Positions 34,570 to 43,234 are shown, numbered from the stretch's first letter. The stretch: 64,000 nucleotides of DNA from Microterricola viridarii (GCF_001542775.1 NZ_CP014145.1:620001-684000), one strand, 5' to 3'. Numbers and translations: made by a program. Notes: generated by a model from the letters alone, not told the origin.

Positions 34570-35280
34570 ATGGCGCATAAATACGAAACGGTCGCATCCG
34601 GAATCCGCGAGATCATCGACGCATCGCTCGTTGCCCATGACGCCCTCCCGTCGGAGCGCGAGCTGATGAGCCGCTATTCGGTGAGCCGGATGACGGTGCG
34701 TGCAGCCATCGCGAAGCTCGCGGACGAGGGGCTCGTCTACAACGTGCACGGCTCCGGCACGTACGTCGGGTCGAAAGACCTGTTCCTTAAGACGCCCAAG
34801 CTGACCTCGTTCACCGAGGACATGACCAGCCGCGGCTACGTCGCCTCCTCCCGGCCGCTCGCGCTGTCTCGGATCGATGCCGACGAGGAGATCGCCAGGC
34901 ATCTGGGGGTCCCGGTCGACACGGAGTGCACCCACCTGCGGCGACTGCGTCTGGCCGACAACAACCCGATGGCGATCGAGGACGTCTACCTGCCCCGCAC
35001 GGTGCTCGAGATTGAACACCTGCACCTCGACCAGTCGCTCTACGAGCAGCTCACCGAGGCCGGGCACGAGGTGTACCGGGCCGAGCAGGAGATTCAGGCC
35101 ATCACGCTCAGCGAGGAGGACAGCCGGATTCTGGGCGTGCCGAGCGGTTCTGCCGCGCTCAGCGTCGAACGGGTCAGCTCCTCACGGCGCGGCCAGCTGA
35201 TCGAGTTCGCCCGCACCATCTACCGCGCAGACCGGTACAGCTTCCATATCGCCGTCACACGAGACAACAACGAGAAATGA
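34570..35280 (+). CDS. GntR/HutC-family regulator with UTRA domain (DasR/NagR-like)
   Basis: 236 residues. The N-terminal winged helix is residues 1-70 (LPSERELMSRYSVSRMTVRAAIAKLADEGLVYNVHGSGTYV), the DNA-recognition signature of the family. Residues 80-235 form a UTRA effector domain that binds phosphorylated sugars (LTSFTEDMTSRGYVASSR; QEIQAITLSEEDSRILGV; IEFARTIYRADRYSF). DasR and NagR respond to GlcN-6-P or GlcNAc-6-P. The dre site at 31206 is a plausible target, giving autoregulation. The gene ends in an ATGA overlap with the kinase. Confidence 0.9.
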   Translation: MAHKYETVASGIREIIDASLVAHDALPSERELMSRYSVSRMTVRAAIAKLADEGLVYNVHGSGTYVGSKDLFLKTPKLTSFTEDMTSRGYVASSRPLALSRIDADEEIARHLGVPVDTECTHLRRLRLADNNPMAIEDVYLPRTVLEIEHLHLDQSLYEQLTEAGHEVYRAEQEIQAITLSEEDSRILGVPSGSAALSVERVSSSRRGQLIEFARTIYRADRYSFHIAVTRDNNEK

Positions 35281-36236
35281 TCCCAGAACACACACACGCA
35301 ACACACGACGACGGTCTCGTCCTCAGCCTCGACATCGGCGGCACCAAGATCGCCGCGGGCCTAGTCACCGCGGCAGGCTCCGTGGTCGCGCGGGCCGAGA
35401 CCGCCACACCGGCACGGGAGGGTGGGGAGCGCATCCTCGCCACCGCCGCGGCGCTGGGCACGGAGGTGCTCGGCTCACTCGGGTCCGCACGGCTGGTCGC
35501 TGTCAGCGTCGGCTCGGCTGGCGTGATCGAGGCGGATACCGGGCGAGTTCTCGCGGCGACCGGGCATCTGAGTGACTGGAAGGGCACCGAAATCTGTCGG
35601 GGCCTCGCAGCGTCGTTCACTGTGCCCATCCTGGCCTGCAACGACGTTCACGCGCACGCCGTCGGCGAAACATTTGTCGGGGCCGGCCGCGGCCATGGCA
35701 CCGTGCTCGTCGGCGCGGTCGGCACCGGGATTGGTGGCGCCGTCGTCATCGACGGGGTTCCCCAGTTCGGCACCCACGGGGTGGCCGGGCACCTCGGCCA
35801 CGTTCCCGTGCACGAGGCGGAGGGCGTGCTCTGCCCCTGCGGAAGGTACGGGCACGTCGAGGCCATCTCCTCCGGAACCGCGCTGCACGCGCTGTACCTG
35901 CGCAACGGGGGAGACCCGGCCGCGCGCGATACCCGCGACGTTGTCTCTCGGGCCGCCCACGACACGGTGGCATTCGACACCGTCGTGACCTCGGCCGGCG
36001 CGTTCGGCCGAGCCCTGGCCGGTGTCATCAACATGATCGATCCCGGCATCGTGGTTCTGGCGGGCGGAATGATCAACGCCGGTGCCTTGTGGTGGGACTC
36101 CATGCTCGCCGGGGCACGGGAGGGCACCATGCCGATCCTGAGCGACGTGCCCATCGTCCGGGCCCAGCTCGGCAATGATGCGGCGCTCATCGGCGCTGCA
36201 AAACGCGCTTTCGATGCACAGGGGGACCACGCATGA
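35277..36236 (+). CDS. ROK family sugar kinase (probable N-acetylmannosamine or N-acetylglucosamine kinase)
   Basis: 319 residues. ATP site LSLDIGGTKIAAGLV near residue 16; VGTGIGGAVVIDG; the sugar-binding GHLGHVPVHEAEG (His and Glu). The ROK zinc signature usually reads CxCGxxGCxE, but here it is CPCGRYGHVE: the last cysteine is a histidine. His can still bind zinc, so activity is not excluded. Its start overlaps the regulator stop and its end overlaps nanE (ATGA both times). Next to NanE, kinase action on ManNAc giving ManNAc-6-P is the simplest reading; GlcNAc remains possible. Confidence 0.88.
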   Translation: MIPEHTHATHDDGLVLSLDIGGTKIAAGLVTAAGSVVARAETATPAREGGERILATAAALGTEVLGSLGSARLVAVSVGSAGVIEADTGRVLAATGHLSDWKGTEICRGLAASFTVPILACNDVHAHAVGETFVGAGRGHGTVLVGAVGTGIGGAVVIDGVPQFGTHGVAGHLGHVPVHEAEGVLCPCGRYGHVEAISSGTALHALYLRNGGDPAARDTRDVVSRAAHDTVAFDTVVTSAGAFGRALAGVINMIDPGIVVLAGGMINAGALWWDSMLAGAREGTMPILSDVPIVRAQLGNDAALIGAAKRAFDAQGDHA

Positions 36237-36898
36237 TCGAGACATTCCACGGGGGCCTCATCGTCTCGTGCCAGGCATACCCTGGCGAACCGCTGCGTGA
36301 CCCGCGTGCGATGGCCCAGATTGCGCAGTCCGCGGTCATTGGCGGCGCCGTCGGCATCCGTGCGCAGGGGCTGGACGACATCCGGATGATCCACGAGTCG
36401 GTCCCACTGCCGCAGATCGGCTTGTGGAAGGTGGGCTCGGGTGGCGTCTTCATCACACCGACGCTGGAGCACGCGCTCGCCGTCATCGCGGCGGGTGCCG
36501 AGATCGTCGCCATCGACGGCACCCGCAGGCCGCGCCCGGACGGGCTCAGCCTGGCCGAGACAATCGCCGCCATCCACGAGCAGACCGGCGCGCTCGTGAT
36601 GGCGGATGCCGGCAGCTTCGACGATGGGATGGCCGCCCAAGACGCCGGGGCAGACATCGTCGGCACGACCCTCGCTGGCTATACCGGCGAGGCACCCAAG
36701 ACCGTGGGCCCCGACTTTGAGTTGGTGCGGCGCCTTTCGGCGCGGCTCGATGTTCCCGTCTTCGCGGAGGGGCGCATCCACACGCCCGCGCAGGCCAAGG
36801 CCATGTTGGAGGCGGGTGCCTACTCGGTCGTTGTTGGCACGGCCATCACGCACCCGGCCACGATCACGTCGTGGTTCGCGGAGGCGCTGCGCGGCTAG
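36233..36898 (+). CDS. nanE: N-acetylmannosamine-6-phosphate 2-epimerase
   Basis: 221 residues, a TIM barrel. NanE marks: GGLIVSCQAYPGEPL, the SAVIGGAVGIRAQGLDDIRMI strand with its catalytic region, PLPQIGLWK, EIVAIDGTRRPRPDG (catalytic Lys replaced by the usual DxTxRxRP motif), DIVGTTLAGYT and VFAEGRIHTPAQA. It converts ManNAc-6-P to GlcNAc-6-P, which NagA/NagB (not in the window) would take to fructose-6-P. It is the last gene of the operon and is followed by a perfect 17-bp hairpin. Confidence 0.95.
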   Translation: MIETFHGGLIVSCQAYPGEPLRDPRAMAQIAQSAVIGGAVGIRAQGLDDIRMIHESVPLPQIGLWKVGSGGVFITPTLEHALAVIAAGAEIVAIDGTRRPRPDGLSLAETIAAIHEQTGALVMADAGSFDDGMAAQDAGADIVGTTLAGYTGEAPKTVGPDFELVRRLSARLDVPVFAEGRIHTPAQAKAMLEAGAYSVVVGTAITHPATITSWFAEALRG

Positions 36899-36907
36899 GC
36901 CGCGCAC

Positions 36908-36945
36908 ACAACTGTGGCCCGGCGAATCCGCCGGGCCACAGTTGT
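36908..36945. terminator. Terminator of the amino-sugar operon
   Basis: The arms 36908-36924 and 36929-36945 are perfectly complementary over 17 bp with an AATC loop. It lies 10 bases after nanE and between convergent genes, so it may end transcripts from both sides. Confidence 0.75.
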
Positions 36946-36970
36946 CTGACGCAGGATGCCGCGAGGCTGG

Positions 36971-38530
36971 CTAGCTCCAGCCGCCGGCGCGCACCCACGC
37001 CTCGACGTCGGTCGCGGTGCGGGGGATGCCGATGGACAGGTTCTCTGCACCGTTCGCGGTGACCAGGATGTCGTCCTCGATGCGCACGCCGATGCCGCGG
37101 AACTCGGCCGGCACCGTCTCGTCGTCGCTCTGGAAGTACAGGCCGGGCTCGATCGTGAAGACCATGCCCTCCTCGATCACGCCGTCCAGGTACATCTCGC
37201 GGCGCGCCTGGGCGCAGTCGTGCACGTCGATGCCGAGGTGGTGGCTGGTGCCGTGCACCATGTAGCGGCGGTGGTACTGCTTGTCGGCCTCGAGCGACTC
37301 GGCGGCCGAGACGGGCAGCAGGCCCCACTCTGCGGTGCGCTCCGCGATCACGGCCATGGCGGCCGCGTGCACCTCGCGGAAGATGATGCCCGGCTTGACG
37401 ATGGCCAGGGCGGCATCCGCGGCGTCCAGCACGGCCTCGTAGATCATCCGCTGCACCGGGCTGAAGGTGCCGTTGATCGGCAGGGTGCGGGTGACGTCGG
37501 CCGTGTACAGGCTGTCGACCTCGACACCGGCGTCGAGCAGCATCAGCTCGCCGGGGCGCACGGGGCCGTCGTTGCGGGTCCAGTGCAGGATGGTGGCGTG
37601 TGCGCCGGATGCCGCGATGGTGTCGTAGCCGAGGGCGTTGCCGTCCAGGCGGGCCCGGGTGTAGAACACGCCGTCGACGATGCGCTCACCGCGCGGGCTG
37701 GCCGAGATGCGCGGGAAGTCGGCGATGACGTCGTTGAAGCCGCGCTCGGTGGCATCGACGGCGAGGCGCATCTGTGCGATCTCATAGGGGTCCTTGACCA
37801 GGCGCATCTCGCTGAGCACCTCGTGCAGCTCCGCATCCGGCTCGTGCTCCGCACCGATCTCGAGGCTGAACGGGGAGTCCTGGGCGTTGTCGCGCAGCGC
37901 CTCCTCAGCGGCGAAGCGCAGCCGGGCGGAGTCGACGGCGTCGGTGACGGCCGGGTCGGACTCGCGCAGCATGAGGGTGCTGGAGTCGACGGCGCCGTAC
38001 ACGGCGGCCAGTTCGGCGATGCCGCGGGTGGGCAGGTCGAGGTCGGCGGCGACCTGGGCGAGCGAGGGGCGAGCACCGATCCAGAACTCACCGATCGCGG
38101 GGTTGTGGTAGAACTCCTCCGAGTCGCGCCCTGCGCGCTCGCGGAAGTACAGCGTTGCCTCGTGGCCGCTGCCGGCTGGCTCGAACACGAGCACGGCGTC
38201 GGGCTCGGACTCGGCGCCCCAGCCGGTCAGGTAGGCGAAGGCGCTGTGCGCGCGGAACGGGTAGTCCGTGTCGTTGGAACGCTGCTTCGGGCTGCCGGCC
38301 GGAACGATCAGGCGCTGGCCGGGGAAGCGGGCGGAGAGGGCGGCGCGGCGCGCGGCGGCGAAGCTCGCCTGCTCGCGCGGGGCGGGGAGGGTGTCCTCCC
38401 TGGCTGCCCAGCCGGTGGAGATGTAGGACTTGAATACATCGGAGTTCGGCGTGGTCGAGCGGCTCGCGTTCGGGTCGGCCGTGGTGCTGGCTGGGCGGGT
38501 TTCGGTCGTGGCGTCGGCGGTGTTGTCCAT
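36971..38530 (-). CDS. pepP: Xaa-Pro aminopeptidase (aminopeptidase P, M24B)
   Basis: 519 residues. The N-terminal creatinase-like domain shows DTDYPFRAHSAFAYLTGW and FYHNPAIGEFWIGARPS. The C-terminal pita-bread catalytic domain has all metal ligands: LMLLDAGVEVDSLYTADVTRTLPINGTFSP (two Asp), HGTSHHLGIDVHD (His), GMVFTIEPGLYF (Glu) and GIGVRIEDDILV (Glu). It releases N-terminal residues next to proline using two Mn ions. ATG 38530 is 7 bases from a GAGAAT box; the upstream ATG 38539 lies inside that box. A Thr/Asn-rich tail of about 30 residues precedes the first domain. Confidence 0.94.
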   Translation of the reverse strand: MDNTADATTETRPASTTADPNASRSTTPNSDVFKSYISTGWAAREDTLPAPREQASFAAARRAALSARFPGQRLIVPAGSPKQRSNDTDYPFRAHSAFAYLTGWGAESEPDAVLVFEPAGSGHEATLYFRERAGRDSEEFYHNPAIGEFWIGARPSLAQVAADLDLPTRGIAELAAVYGAVDSSTLMLRESDPAVTDAVDSARLRFAAEEALRDNAQDSPFSLEIGAEHEPDAELHEVLSEMRLVKDPYEIAQMRLAVDATERGFNDVIADFPRISASPRGERIVDGVFYTRARLDGNALGYDTIAASGAHATILHWTRNDGPVRPGELMLLDAGVEVDSLYTADVTRTLPINGTFSPVQRMIYEAVLDAADAALAIVKPGIIFREVHAAAMAVIAERTAEWGLLPVSAAESLEADKQYHRRYMVHGTSHHLGIDVHDCAQARREMYLDGVIEEGMVFTIEPGLYFQSDDETVPAEFRGIGVRIEDDILVTANGAENLSIGIPRTATDVEAWVRAGGWS

Positions 38531-38537
38531 GCCCACC

Positions 38538-38543
38538 ATTCTC
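38538..38543 (-). promoter_or_regulatory. -10 box GAGAAT of pepP
   Basis: On the minus strand GAGAAT ends 7 bases before ATG 38530. Confidence 0.4.
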
Positions 38544-38576
38544 GCACCGCGAGACGGGAAGTCCCTGTGCCCGCGC

Positions 38577-39610
38577 TCAACCGCCCGCAGGCAGATAGCG
38601 GGTGAGCAGTGGGCGGTGGTCGCTGCCGGACGCGTCGGCCTCGTCGAGCACGCGGAACGCGTCCACCCGCCAGTTCTTGGTGGCCAGCACATGGTCGATC
38701 GGGGCGCCCAGCAGGGGTGGCACGTTGCTCGGCCAGGTGCCGAGCGCCGCGCTGCCGGCCGAGAGGGCGGCATCCGAGCACCGCCCGAGGGCGCCGCCGT
38801 CGATGCCGCGCCCGGCCATGTGGTCGAGCGTGGCGTTGAAATCGCCGGCCATGATCACGTCGGGGGCGTCGCACTGGCCGGCCAGCCAGTCCAGGTCGCT
38901 CCGCCAGTCACTCATCGCGCCCTCGGTCGGGGCACCGGCGTGCACGGCGATGATCGTCGGTCCGACGCCGTTCACCGGCTTGGCGACGACGGTGGGGAGA
39001 TGTTGGTGTTGCCGGGCGGCCCGCTGCCGGCGGCGGACGCGAGCGTGTACTCGCCGAGATCGGGGCTGATCAGCAGTGCGGTGGAGCGGGCCTTGTAGAC
39101 GTCATTGAAGTTGAGGGTCCACACCCACATCGGCCGGCCGCCCTCCTTCATCGCGAGCGCGACCTCCGTGCCGAGCTCGTCGGTGGTCTCGGGCAGCGCC
39201 ACGATGTCGGCGCCGCTGTCCAGCGCCAGCTTCACGATGGCGTCGACGCCCGGCTCCTCGCCCCGCGTGTTCCAGCTGAGCACCGTGATCGAGTCGTCGA
39301 CGCCGTTCGTCACGAGGGACACGTCACCGTTGTTGACCCCGCGCAGGGCGAGCACGCCGCTGACGGCCACTCCGAAGACGAGCAGCAGCACGGCCAGGGT
39401 GCCGGTGAGCCGGCGGAGCGGGCGGATGATGCCGACGACGAGCAGCAGCAGGATCCCGAGGACGGATGCCAGCACGAGCGCGCCCCGGAACGAGACGACC
39501 TGCGCGATCAGCCACGTGTTCTGCAGTCCGAACAGCTGGGGCCAGGCGAGCACGAGCAGCCCGATGGCGGCGGCAAGCCCGATGAGGGCGCTGAGGAATC
39601 GGCTGAACAT
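38577..39610 (-). pseudogene. Endonuclease/exonuclease/phosphatase family membrane protein, split by a frameshift
   Basis: Two frames read as one protein. The first (39610 to 38972) has three hydrophobic helices (about residues 5-95) and the start of the EEP domain (ITVLSWNTRGEEPGVDAIV; ADIVALPETTDELGTEVA). The second (from about 38980 to 38577) carries TIIAVHAGAP, AGDFNATLDH and GSDHRPLLTRYLP, the catalytic Asp/Asn/His end. The frames join if one C is added to the C-run at 38994-38997 (GGGG on the plus strand), giving about 344 residues with NTNISPTVVAKPVNG across the join. This is either a real single-base loss or a sequencing error. Intact homologues are membrane-anchored hydrolases of unknown substrate. 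Confidence 0.82.
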
Positions 39611-39688
39611 GGCTCACTCACCCTAAGCGACGGCGCCGACCGCATGCTGCCAGCGCGCGGGCCGAGCTGTGCCGGCGCTCCCCGGAAC

Positions 39689-39694
39689 TAGCAT
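39689..39694 (+). promoter_or_regulatory. -10 box TAGCAT of the PHP gene
   Basis: TAGCAT ends 6 bases before ATG 39701. Confidence 0.5.
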
Positions 39695-39700
39695 GGGCAG

Positions 39701-40576
39701 ATGAACTCTCGGCGTTTTCACGGCCCCATCGACTTGCACGCGCACTCGAGCGTGTCGGACGGCACCGAGGCGCCCGGCGAGCTCGTGCAGGCAGCCGCGG
39801 CCGCCGGCCTCGGCACCGTCGCGCTCACCGACCACGATTCGACCGCCGGCTGGGGCGATGCGGCATCCGCTGCTCGCGCGACGGGCCTGACGCTGATCCC
39901 CGGCATGGAGCTCTCCACCCGGGTGGAGTACTCCAGCGTGCACCTGCTGGCTTACCTGTTCGACCCGGCCGACCCTGCCCTGCTGGCAGAGACCACCCGC
40001 ATCCGGCAGGCTCGGATGACCCGCGCGGAGGAGATCGTCGAGCACATCGGCCGCGACTACGCGCTGAGCTGGGATGACGTGTTGGCGCAGGCGGCGGATG
40101 GCGCCACCATCGGCCGACCGCACATCGCCGATGCGCTCGTCGCGAAGGGCTTCGAGCCGGATCGCTCGGCGGCGTTCGATGGCATCCTGCACTGGCGCAG
40201 CGGTTATGTGAAGCCGCACTACGCCCCGGACCCGGTCACCGGCGTGCGCCTGGTGTGCGCGGCCGGGGGAGTGCCCGTGCTCGCCCACCCGGGCACCCGC
40301 GGCGCCATGAACGTGGTGCCGGAGCCCGAGCTGAGACGCCTCGTCGACGCCGGCTTGTTCGGCCTGGAGATCGACCACCGCGAGAACCTGCCCGACGCGA
40401 AGGCGCGCCTGCACGTGCTCGCCGAGCGCTACGGCCTCGCCGTCACCGGCTCCAGTGACTACCACGGGGCGGGTAAGCCGAACCGGCTCGGCGAGAACAC
40501 GACCGCGCCGGAGGTACTGGAGGCGCTGATCGCCCAGGCGACGGGCAGCGAGCCGGTCTACGGCGCCCAGGGGTAG
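39701..40576 (+). CDS. PHP-domain phosphoesterase (RNase AM/TrpH-like)
   Basis: 291 residues. Metal-binding PHP motifs: DLHAHSSVSDG (two His), ALTDHDST, GMELST, HPGTRG and GSSDYHGAGKPNRLG. The insert between motifs (ARMTRAEEIVEHIGRDYALSWDDVLAQA ... GRPHIADALVAKGF) matches the YciV/TrpH group. E. coli YciV trims 5' ends of rRNA and degrades oligonucleotides. It is a single gene, convergent with the DEAD-box helicase across a 24-nt-arm hairpin. Confidence 0.9.
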   Translation: MNSRRFHGPIDLHAHSSVSDGTEAPGELVQAAAAAGLGTVALTDHDSTAGWGDAASAARATGLTLIPGMELSTRVEYSSVHLLAYLFDPADPALLAETTRIRQARMTRAEEIVEHIGRDYALSWDDVLAQAADGATIGRPHIADALVAKGFEPDRSAAFDGILHWRSGYVKPHYAPDPVTGVRLVCAAGGVPVLAHPGTRGAMNVVPEPELRRLVDAGLFGLEIDHRENLPDAKARLHVLAERYGLAVTGSSDYHGAGKPNRLGENTTAPEVLEALIAQATGSEPVYGAQG

Positions 40577-40641
40577 CGCGCCCCGCTGCCCCTCCCGCTG
40601 CCCCTCCCCGCTACTCGACCAGCGGGTCGGGCACATCTGCA

Positions 40642-40692
40642 CAACGCAGAAGTGGCCCATCACCGTATCGGTGTTGGGCCACTTCTGCGTTG
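40642..40692. terminator. Bidirectional terminator between PHP and helicase genes
   Basis: The arms 40642-40665 and 40669-40692 pair over 24 positions with a single T-T mismatch and a TAT loop. The outer 18 bp are perfect. It lies between convergent genes. Confidence 0.75.
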
Positions 40693-40703
40693 CGAAGAGA
40701 GTG

Positions 40704-42302
40704 TTACTCGGCGCTGGGGGCGCTGCGACGCGAGCGGTTGCGGCTGCGACGACGCGGTGCGCTGTTGCCGTCGTGGTGCTCGTGTCCGCCGCCGTCGTGG
40801 GTGCCGGATGCCGGGTGGCCCGGTGCCTGGAACGGATCGGTGATGGTCGCCGTCACGATTGCCGTGGCCTCACCGGTCGAGGCGGTCGCAGCGGTCGAGG
40901 CGGCCGCCGCGGGGGCTGTTGATCCCTCGCCGCCGCGGGTGCGGGTGCGGCTGCGCGAACGGCTGGGGCGGGTTGCGCCATCGCCGACGGCTGCGCCCTC
41001 TGCGGCGGGGCGGGAGCCGGTGCGGCCATCGTCACGCCCGCCGTCACGTCCGCCTTCACGGCGGCCGCGGCCGGCATCCGCCGACTTCTCGCGCGGTTCG
41101 CGCTCCTTGATCGGCGTCGGCTTCAGGCGGCCCTTGGAACCGGCCGGGATGTTCAGGTCCTCGTAGAGGTGCGGCGAGGAGGAGTAGGTTTCCACCGGCT
41201 CCGGCTGGTTCATCTCGAGCGCCTTGTTGATGAGCGCCCACTTGTGCAGGTCGTCCCAGTCGACGAAGGTGACCGCGATACCGGTCTTGCCCGCGCGGCC
41301 GGTGCGGCCGGCACGGTGCAGGTAGGTGTCGTGGTCGTCGGGGACCGTGTGGTTGATGACGTGGGTGACATCGTTGACGTCGATGCCGCGAGCCGCGACA
41401 TCCGTGGCGATGAGGATGTCCTTCTTGCCGGCCTTGAACGCGGCCATGGCGCGCTCGCGCTGGTCCTGGTTCAGGTCGCCGTGCACGGCGGCGGCGTTGA
41501 AGCCGCGGTCGTTCAGCTCCTCGACCAGCTTGGCCGCTGCACGCTTGGTGCGGGTGAAGACAACGGTCTTGCCGCGGCCCTCTGCCTGCAGGATGCGGGC
41601 GACGACCTCGTCCTTGTCGAGCGAGTGCGCCCGGTAGACGACGTGCTTGATGTTCGCCTGGGTGAGGCCCTCGTTGGGGTCGGTCGCCCGGATGTGGATC
41701 GGCTTCGACATGAAGCGGCGGGCCAGGGCCACAATCGGGCCGGGCATGGTCGCCGAGAACAGCATGGTGTGGCGGCCCTCTGGGGTGCGAGCGAAGAGCT
41801 TCTCGATGTCGGAGAGGAAGCCGAGGTCGAGCATCTTGTCGGCCTCGTCGAGCACCATCTCGCGCACGTTGCCGAGGTCGAGAAGACGCTGGCTGGCGAG
41901 GTCGAGCAGGCGGCCGGGGGTGCCGACGACGATCTGCGCGCCGGCCTTGATCTCTTCGATCTGGCCCTCGTAGGCCTTGCCGCCGTAGATGGCGACGATG
42001 TTGGTTGCCCGGTTGGAGGTGGCCAGCTCGAGGTCCTGCGCGACCTGCACGCAGAGCTCACGGGTGGGCACAACGATGAGTGCCTGCACGCCGGGCTCGG
42101 GGTTCAGGCCGAGGCGCTGGATCAGCGGGAGGCCGAAACCGAAGGTCTTGCCGGTGCCGGTCTTGGCCTGGCCGATGATGTCCTGGCCGGTGAGTGCCAG
42201 CGGGATCGTCTGCTCCTGAATCGGGAACGGCTCGATGATGCCCTTCGAAGCGAGGGCGTCGACCATGTCTTGTTCAATGGTCAAATCTGAAAATGTAGTC
42301 AC
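40704..42302 (-). CDS. DEAD-box RNA helicase (RhlE type)
   Basis: 532 residues from GTG 42302. The motifs are in order: Q motif (FSDLTIEQDMVDALASKGI...PFPIQEQTIP), motif I AKTGTGKT, Ia PTRELC, TPGRL, DEAD, SAT, ARGIDV and HRAGRTGRAG. The C-terminal 110 residues are an Arg/Gly/Ala-rich tail ending RRRSRNRSRRSAPSAE that should bind RNA nonspecifically, as in cold-shock helicases. A longer start at ATG 42353 is possible; I prefer the GTG because helicases of this group begin TFSDL, but no Shine-Dalgarno supports either. It stands upstream of the cupin and MiaE-like genes. Confidence 0.9.
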   Translation of the reverse strand: MTTFSDLTIEQDMVDALASKGIIEPFPIQEQTIPLALTGQDIIGQAKTGTGKTFGFGLPLIQRLGLNPEPGVQALIVVPTRELCVQVAQDLELATSNRATNIVAIYGGKAYEGQIEEIKAGAQIVVGTPGRLLDLASQRLLDLGNVREMVLDEADKMLDLGFLSDIEKLFARTPEGRHTMLFSATMPGPIVALARRFMSKPIHIRATDPNEGLTQANIKHVVYRAHSLDKDEVVARILQAEGRGKTVVFTRTKRAAAKLVEELNDRGFNAAAVHGDLNQDQRERAMAAFKAGKKDILIATDVAARGIDVNDVTHVINHTVPDDHDTYLHRAGRTGRAGKTGIAVTFVDWDDLHKWALINKALEMNQPEPVETYSSSPHLYEDLNIPAGSKGRLKPTPIKEREPREKSADAGRGRREGGRDGGRDDGRTGSRPAAEGAAVGDGATRPSRSRSRTRTRGGEGSTAPAAAASTAATASTGEATAIVTATITDPFQAPGHPASGTHDGGGHEHHDGNSAPRRRSRNRSRRSAPSAE

Positions 42303-42468
42303 GTGTTTTAGGCCTGTCGTACTGCGTTCACTGAGGATGCGCCCTTGTGTCATCAGGCGCACGGCCGCGGATCCATCGCCCGCGGGATGCCTCCAGCCTA
42401 GCGCGGCGTGTCTGGATGGTCGCTTGACGCCGCGCGGGCCGAATGCAATATCGGGCGGATGCCGCCGC

Positions 42469-42831
42469 TCACCCCTTCGCGTAGTCGGCGAAGCCCTGCC
42501 AGTCCAGGAACACGCAGGTCTCGTCGCCGACGATCCACGCGTCGTGACCGGGAGCCATGGTGGCGAAGTCGCCCGGGCCGTACTCCATCTCCTCGCCGTC
42601 ATCCATCACCACCTTCATGTGGCCGGAGAGGAAGTAGCCGACGTGAGCGGCCTGGCAGCTGTCGGTCTGCACGATGGGCTTCACGTTCTGCGACCAGCGC
42701 CAGCCGGGCTCGAAGGTGGCGCGGCCCACGGCGCCGGTATCGGTGGTGACGAGTTGGAGCTGGCCGGCGTTCTCGGTGAACTGCCGCGTCTCGTCTGGCG
42801 TATCAAGACTCTTGCGAACGAGGCTTGACAT
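42469..42831 (-). CDS. Small cupin-domain protein
   Basis: 120 residues. One cupin barrel: VGRATFEPGWRWSQNVKP, HVGYFLSGHMKVVMDDGEEMEYGPGDFATMAPGHDAWIVGDE. The family metal motif G(X)5HxH is reduced (only one clear His in AHVGY), so metal binding is uncertain. ATG 42831 has a perfect AAGGAGG Shine-Dalgarno 6 bases upstream. The frame stays open to 43053 through the 15-base repeats, but this extension looks repetitive and is not included. Function unknown. Confidence 0.85.
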   Translation of the reverse strand: MSSLVRKSLDTPDETRQFTENAGQLQLVTTDTGAVGRATFEPGWRWSQNVKPIVQTDSCQAAHVGYFLSGHMKVVMDDGEEMEYGPGDFATMAPGHDAWIVGDETCVFLDWQGFADYAKG

Positions 42832-43234
42832 GATGACCTCCTTGATTGTGTATCTGCAACACGCCGTGATCGGGCGTGGCCATGGCACTCGTCGGAGTTC
42901 GCGAAGGGCTCGGGAAACCTGGCGGTTCGGCGATGCGCAGCCGGTGGGGCGGGCGGGGCGCTGGCTCGGTGCCGGGGCAATCGCTGGCCGTGGGATCACC
43001 GGCCGTTGAACCGCTGGCCGGCGCATCGCCGACCGGGGAATCGCGGCGGGCACCCCGCCGCCAGCTAGACCCGAACACTCAGGGGAGGCAGCGTCCCTCC
43101 CGCTTCGGGGGCAGTCTACGCCCGGGTTTGGTCGCTGTCACCCGGTTGGCGGGCCGGCTGTCGGCACCCGTTTTCGCCCTGCCGGCCAGCCCCGCGCCAG
43201 CGCGCCGGCCCGGCGCACGCCCTAAGCTGATGTC
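42832..43234. other. 403-base divergent intergenic region with a 15-base tandem array
   Basis: Between the cupin and MiaE-like genes. It holds a degenerate 15-base array, five units starting at 42980, 42995, 43010, 43025 and 43040 (pattern ATCGCYGGCCG plus four variable bases), a small hairpin with GGGAGG/CCTCCC arms near 43083-43101, and the promoters of both genes. Frames that cross it have no family resemblance. Confidence 0.6.
43223..43228 (+). promoter_or_regulatory. -10 box TAAGCT of the MiaE-like gene
   Basis: TAAGCT ends 6 bases before GTG 43235. Confidence 0.5.

Noticed and set aside
36956..38605. 549-codon frame opposite pepP
   Set aside because: Val/Gly/His/Asp-rich shadow of the M24 peptidase, whose catalytic motifs are all on the other strand.
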